This document shows, one piece after another, positions 7,453 to 9,923 of a stretch of DNA of 9,923 nt (its first letter is position 1; the number at the start of each line of letters is the position of its first letter). A model generated the notes under the pieces. The model saw only the letters and a program-made list of their open reading frames with translations. It had not been told where the DNA came from and did no database searches. The stretch is from CAZEQL01 sp964514415. Its GTDB lineage: Bacteria > Chloroflexota > Dehalococcoidia > GIF9 > AB-539-J10. The position numbers and the translations under genes are program-made. Where the stretch lies: contig CAZEQL010000041.1 in assembly GCA_964514415.1 (NCBI GenBank), forward strand, positions 1-9,923. The letters run 5' to 3'.

Positions 7453-7506
7453 GTAGTTGCCTGATTTATCAGGCAGAATCACTCGCCCAATAAATTGGGC
7501 AACTAC
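7453..7506. repeat. Three-stem palindromic repeat, copy 2 (upstream of uvrA)
   Basis: This has the same architecture and orientation as the copy at 4333-4384. Outer arms GTAGTTGC and GCAACTAC enclose GCCTGAT-TT-ATCAGGC (7459-7474) and GCCCAAT-AA-ATTGGGC (7485-7500). Compared with copy 1, the first hairpin has a C-G pair where copy 1 has T-A, a compensatory change, while the second hairpin differs only in its loop. The linker is 10 bases instead of 8. It lies about 48 bp upstream of the uvrA -35. Confidence 0.75.
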
Positions 7507-7507
7507 A

Positions 7508-7616
7508 TTTTTAAAGGCTCTTCGTCAGAGGACCTCGCTCCGAATCTCACTTTCCACCAACGCCACCTACCAAAAATTTACAGCCGTGGAGGGCAAAATG
7601 TGAGGGGCATTATAAA
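7508..7616. other. Intergenic stretch between repeat copy 2 and the hppA terminator, no gene seen
   Basis: The whole gap between uvrA and hppA (7361-7672) holds the uvrA promoter, repeat copy 2 and the hppA terminator. The remaining 109 bases contain no convincing ORF on either strand. The only structure noted is a short CTCT-TCGTC-AGAG hairpin near 7520-7535, too small to interpret. Confidence 0.5.
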
Positions 7617-7650
7617 TAACCAGGGCCTCTCTTTTGAGAGGCCCTGGTTA
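7617..7650 (-). terminator. Intrinsic terminator of hppA
   Basis: A perfect 15-bp stem (arms 7617-7631 and 7636-7650, including CCAGGGCCTCTC and its complement) closes a 4-base loop 22 bp past the hppA stop. On the minus strand it is followed by TTTATAAT. The U-run is short, but the stem is long and GC-rich. The stem could also block read-through from the other strand, although no gene on the plus strand needs it. Confidence 0.8.
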
Positions 7651-7672
7651 ATCTGTTCGTATGGGTCTGCTT

Positions 7673-9769
7673 TTACCCTATTAAGCCGCCGCAATGTATC
7701 AGTACTGGTGCCAACAATAGCGAAATCACTGACATTAACTTAAGCATTATATTCAAGGATGGTCCAGAGGTATCCTTCATAGGGTCGCCGGCAGTGTCTC
7801 CGACCACTGCTGCCTTATGAGCCTCTGAGCCTTTACCACCAAAATGCCCCGCCTCAATCCACTTTTTAGCATTATCCCAGGCACCACCAGCATTGTTTAA
7901 GGTAACAGCGAAGACAAATCCTGTGGCTAAAGCACCAATAAGGAATCCCGCCAGAGCATATTTGCCCAGAATTATTCCCACAAGTACAGGCATTATTACT
8001 GTTAATATTGAAGGAGCTAACATCTCCTTTAGTGCTATTTTGGTACAAATATCTACACATTTGCTATACTCCGGTTTGGCTGTTCCTTCCATTATGCCCT
8101 TTATCTCACGGAATTGCCGACGAACCTCTTCTATAATAGCTGATGTAGTCACACCTACCGATTTCATCGTCATGGCACAAAATATAGGGGGCATAAGAGC
8201 TCCTAAAAGTACGCCAATGATAACTGGTACGCTTAGCAAGCTTAATTCAGGGGGTAATATTAGTTTGCCTGTGGATGAGATTGTTACTATTCCTACAGCC
8301 ATAGCGAAGGAGAGAATTAACCCCAAGGAATTCATAGCAGCGGCGCCAATGGCAAATCCTTTGCCTGTGGCTGCAGTAGTATTGCCCAAGGCATCTAAAG
8401 CGTCAGTTCTCTCACGCACCTCTTCTGGTAGCCCCGCTTGAGTGGTAATGCCTCCAGCATTGTCAGCTACAGGCCCATAAGCATCGGTAGCCAGTGTCAC
8501 ACCCAAGGTAGATAACATGCCAACGGCGGCTAAAGCTACGCCATAAAAGCTAGCAAAGTGGAAAGCCACGCCAATTGCTATAGCTATCAAAAGTACCGGT
8601 GGCCATGTGCTCATCATACCAGTGGCAAAACCACGAATTATAGTAGGACCACCACCAGTGGCGGAAGCTTCAGAAATTTCCAGCGTTGGCTTATAAGCAT
8701 AGGAAGTAAAATAATTTGTGCTTTCCCCCATAAGCGCACCAGCTACGAGACCAGCAAACATCGCCCAGAAGACGCTTAAGCTGGCATGCAGAAAATAAAT
8801 TACTAGAAAACCGAATATTGCCGTCAATATTGTGGCGCCAAGTGTGCCACGACGCAATGCACCCAGGAGAGCACTCATCTCTAGCTTCTCTCCTACTCTG
8901 ACCAGAAAACAACCAATTACAGAGGCTACCAGGCCGCCAGCCATGATTAACATTGGTAACCACCAGGCAGCTTGTAGAGCAGCATCGGCTGAGAGTGTGG
9001 GAAATAATATTCCTGTTACCCAGGGTGCTACCATGCCACCAACAACACAAAGTGTCATAGTAGCAATAACGGTTTCGACATAGGACTCAAGCAGGTCAGC
9101 ACCCATTCCGCACACGTCACCAACATTGTCACCAACATTGTCAGCTATAACTGCTGCATTCCTGGGGTCATCCTCAGGTATCCCCGCTTCTACCTTACCT
9201 ACTAAATCGGAGCCAGCGTCAGCTCCCTTGGTAAAAATACCACCACCTATCCTGGCAAAAAGAGCTACCAGGGAAGCCCCAGTACCATAAGCTGGAATTA
9301 TAGCCAGAAAGGCAGGGTTTTCATGCCAGACAAAATAGAGAATGGACAATCCTATAATGCCGATACTGACCACTGTCAGACCCATAACCGCCCCACTTCT
9401 AAAAGCGACTCTCAATCCTTGATTCAAGCCTTTCTGTGCTGCGGCACAAGTCCTACCATTAGACCTGAGGGCCATGCTCATACCAGCGTAGCCGGCACCC
9501 ATAGAGCATACAGCACCAAAGAGAAAAGCCAGGCTTACCTGCCAACCAAGTTGGGGGACAAAAGCCAGGACAATAGCTATTACCACTACCACAATAGCTA
9601 ACGTTCGATATTCCCTGCCAATAAAAGCAAGCCCCCCTTCTTTAATGGCACCAGAAATCTCTTTAATCCTCTCTGAGCCCTGGTCCTGTGCTAATACATA
9701 GCGCACAAAATATCCCACTACCCCAGCTCCTATAAGCCCCACAATTACACAAATCCAGATTAAATCCAT
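7673..9769 (-). CDS. hppA: Membrane-bound ion-pumping pyrophosphatase, K+-dependent type
   Basis: The 698-residue polytopic membrane protein couples hydrolysis of pyrophosphate in the cytoplasm to export of H+ or Na+. Family motifs are all present: GADAGSDLVGKVE at 182-194, PEDDPRN at 198-204, DNVGDNVGD at 210-218, TDAYGPVADNAGG at 428-440, GGAWDNAKK at 628-636 and GDTAGDPMKDTSGPSLN at 657-673. In GNTTAATGKGFAIG (462-475) the position occupied by Lys in K+-independent enzymes is Ala (A466), so K+ stimulation is expected. The gate region reads GADLLESYVE: Glu228 sits at +3 from Asp225, the position of the gate glutamate in the Thermotoga Na+ pump. A second Glu (232) sits at +7, as in plant H+ pumps. 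Na+ transport is plausible but not settled. An AAGGAGGG Shine-Dalgarno sequence lies 8 bp before the ATG. The gene appears monocistronic, bounded by terminators on both sides. Confidence 0.97.
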   Translation of the reverse strand: MDLIWICVIVGLIGAGVVGYFVRYVLAQDQGSERIKEISGAIKEGGLAFIGREYRTLAIVVVVIAIVLAFVPQLGWQVSLAFLFGAVCSMGAGYAGMSMALRSNGRTCAAAQKGLNQGLRVAFRSGAVMGLTVVSIGIIGLSILYFVWHENPAFLAIIPAYGTGASLVALFARIGGGIFTKGADAGSDLVGKVEAGIPEDDPRNAAVIADNVGDNVGDVCGMGADLLESYVETVIATMTLCVVGGMVAPWVTGILFPTLSADAALQAAWWLPMLIMAGGLVASVIGCFLVRVGEKLEMSALLGALRRGTLGATILTAIFGFLVIYFLHASLSVFWAMFAGLVAGALMGESTNYFTSYAYKPTLEISEASATGGGPTIIRGFATGMMSTWPPVLLIAIAIGVAFHFASFYGVALAAVGMLSTLGVTLATDAYGPVADNAGGITTQAGLPEEVRERTDALDALGNTTAATGKGFAIGAAAMNSLGLILSFAMAVGIVTISSTGKLILPPELSLLSVPVIIGVLLGALMPPIFCAMTMKSVGVTTSAIIEEVRRQFREIKGIMEGTAKPEYSKCVDICTKIALKEMLAPSILTVIMPVLVGIILGKYALAGFLIGALATGFVFAVTLNNAGGAWDNAKKWIEAGHFGGKGSEAHKAAVVGDTAGDPMKDTSGPSLNIMLKLMSVISLLLAPVLIHCGGLIG

Positions 9770-9795
9770 GGCGCTTTCCCTCCTTACACAAGCAT

Positions 9796-9833
9796 AAAAA
9801 AAAGGGCACTTAAATCAAATCTAAGTGCCCTTT
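9796..9833 (-). terminator. Intrinsic terminator or attenuator in the hppA leader
   Basis: On the minus strand AAAGGGCACTTA, a 9-base loop and TAAGTGCCCTTT form a 12-bp stem followed by eight T's in total, a textbook intrinsic terminator. It lies between a good promoter (9877-9906) and the hppA Shine-Dalgarno sequence, about 10 bp before the latter. If that promoter serves hppA, the hairpin must be read through or regulated. If not, it ends a short upstream transcript. Confidence 0.8.
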
Positions 9834-9864
9834 ACCTTCGTCTCTCATCCATCAAAATAACCAT
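9832..9864 (-). CDS. Possible 10-residue leader peptide upstream of hppA
   Basis: An ATG 12 bp downstream of the -10 opens an 11-codon frame encoding MVILMDERRR and a TAA stop that overlaps the first bases of the terminator hairpin. Three Arg codons (AGA, CGA, AGG) precede the stop. The placement fits a leader peptide whose translation could influence the hairpin, but there is no Shine-Dalgarno sequence and no obvious antiterminator partner. A frame this short can occur by chance. Confidence 0.3.
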   Translation of the reverse strand: MVILMDERRR

Positions 9865-9876
9865 ATCAAAGGTGTA

Positions 9877-9906
9877 AGTTTAGTATAAAAAGCTCTTGCC
9901 TGTCAA
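9877..9906 (-). promoter_or_regulatory. Promoter upstream of the hppA leader
   Basis: A perfect -35 TTGACA (9906-9901), an 18-bp spacer and a -10 TAAACT (9882-9877) lie about 108 bp upstream of the hppA ATG. Transcription would start near 9870 and cross the 10-codon ORF and the terminator before reaching hppA. No second promoter between the terminator and hppA was recognised; that gap is under 30 bp. Confidence 0.6.
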
Positions 9907-9923
9907 TACAATTTCTTTCTTCG

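Noticed and set aside
4333..7506. The paired repeats as insertion-sequence ends or a CRISPR array
   Set aside because: The copies are in direct orientation, about 3.1 kb apart, and enclose only uvrA, a core gene with no transposase. Two copies without regular spacers are not a CRISPR array.
7893..8441. 182-codon plus-strand open frame opposite hppA
   Set aside because: It is a shadow of hppA on the other strand: the opposite frame encodes a fully conserved enzyme, and this frame shows no recognisable domain or ribosome binding site.
9770..9880. Riboswitch or T-box in the hppA leader
   Set aside because: The leader is only about 100 nt, no T-box core or known aptamer sequence is recognisable, and the only strong structure is the terminator hairpin.

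Overview
All recognisable genes in this window lie on the minus strand, so transcription runs from high to low coordinates. In that order they are: a membrane-bound pyrophosphatase (hppA), the excision-repair ATPase UvrA, a small HD-domain hydrolase, a short helix-turn-helix protein, a possible 47-residue ORF, a membrane sensor ending in an HD-GYP c-di-GMP phosphodiesterase domain, and a REP-associated (Y1/HUH) transposase cut by the left edge. The composition is moderate GC, and several starts lack a Shine-Dalgarno sequence and sit just downstream of a -10 element. With the K+-type pyrophosphatase, this suggests an anaerobic environmental bacterium, perhaps a Dehalococcoidia-like member of the Chloroflexota. 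That placement is a guess from gene style only.

Right part (7617-9923): hppA has a strong Shine-Dalgarno sequence and ends at a perfect 15-bp-stem hairpin. Upstream of it is a good sigma-70-like promoter, then an 11-codon ORF ending in three Arg codons, then an intrinsic terminator, all before hppA itself. This layout looks like transcription attenuation, though the hairpin could simply end a short upstream transcript.

Middle part (4264-7616): uvrA is full length, with both ATP-binding halves and its zinc modules intact. Its true start is probably 29 codons inside the longest open frame, because a promoter with an extended -10 lies within that extension. Two copies of a 52-54 bp three-stem palindromic repeat lie on either side of uvrA. 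They differ by a compensatory base-pair change in one arm. The last ~25 residues of UvrA appear to be encoded by a degenerate dispersed repeat.

Left part (1-4263): this is an accessory and signalling region. The HD hydrolase, the helix-turn-helix protein (with two 16-bp direct repeats, 20 bp apart, over its promoter area) and the 7TM-PAS-GAF-HD-GYP sensor point to nucleotide-second-messenger signalling. The small ORF before the sensor ends in a TAATG overlap with the sensor start. The transposase has its own promoter and almost no 5' leader. No tRNA, rRNA, CRISPR array or complete insertion sequence was seen. Most of the content is housekeeping or common signalling; the less ordinary signals are the structured repeats and the hppA leader.
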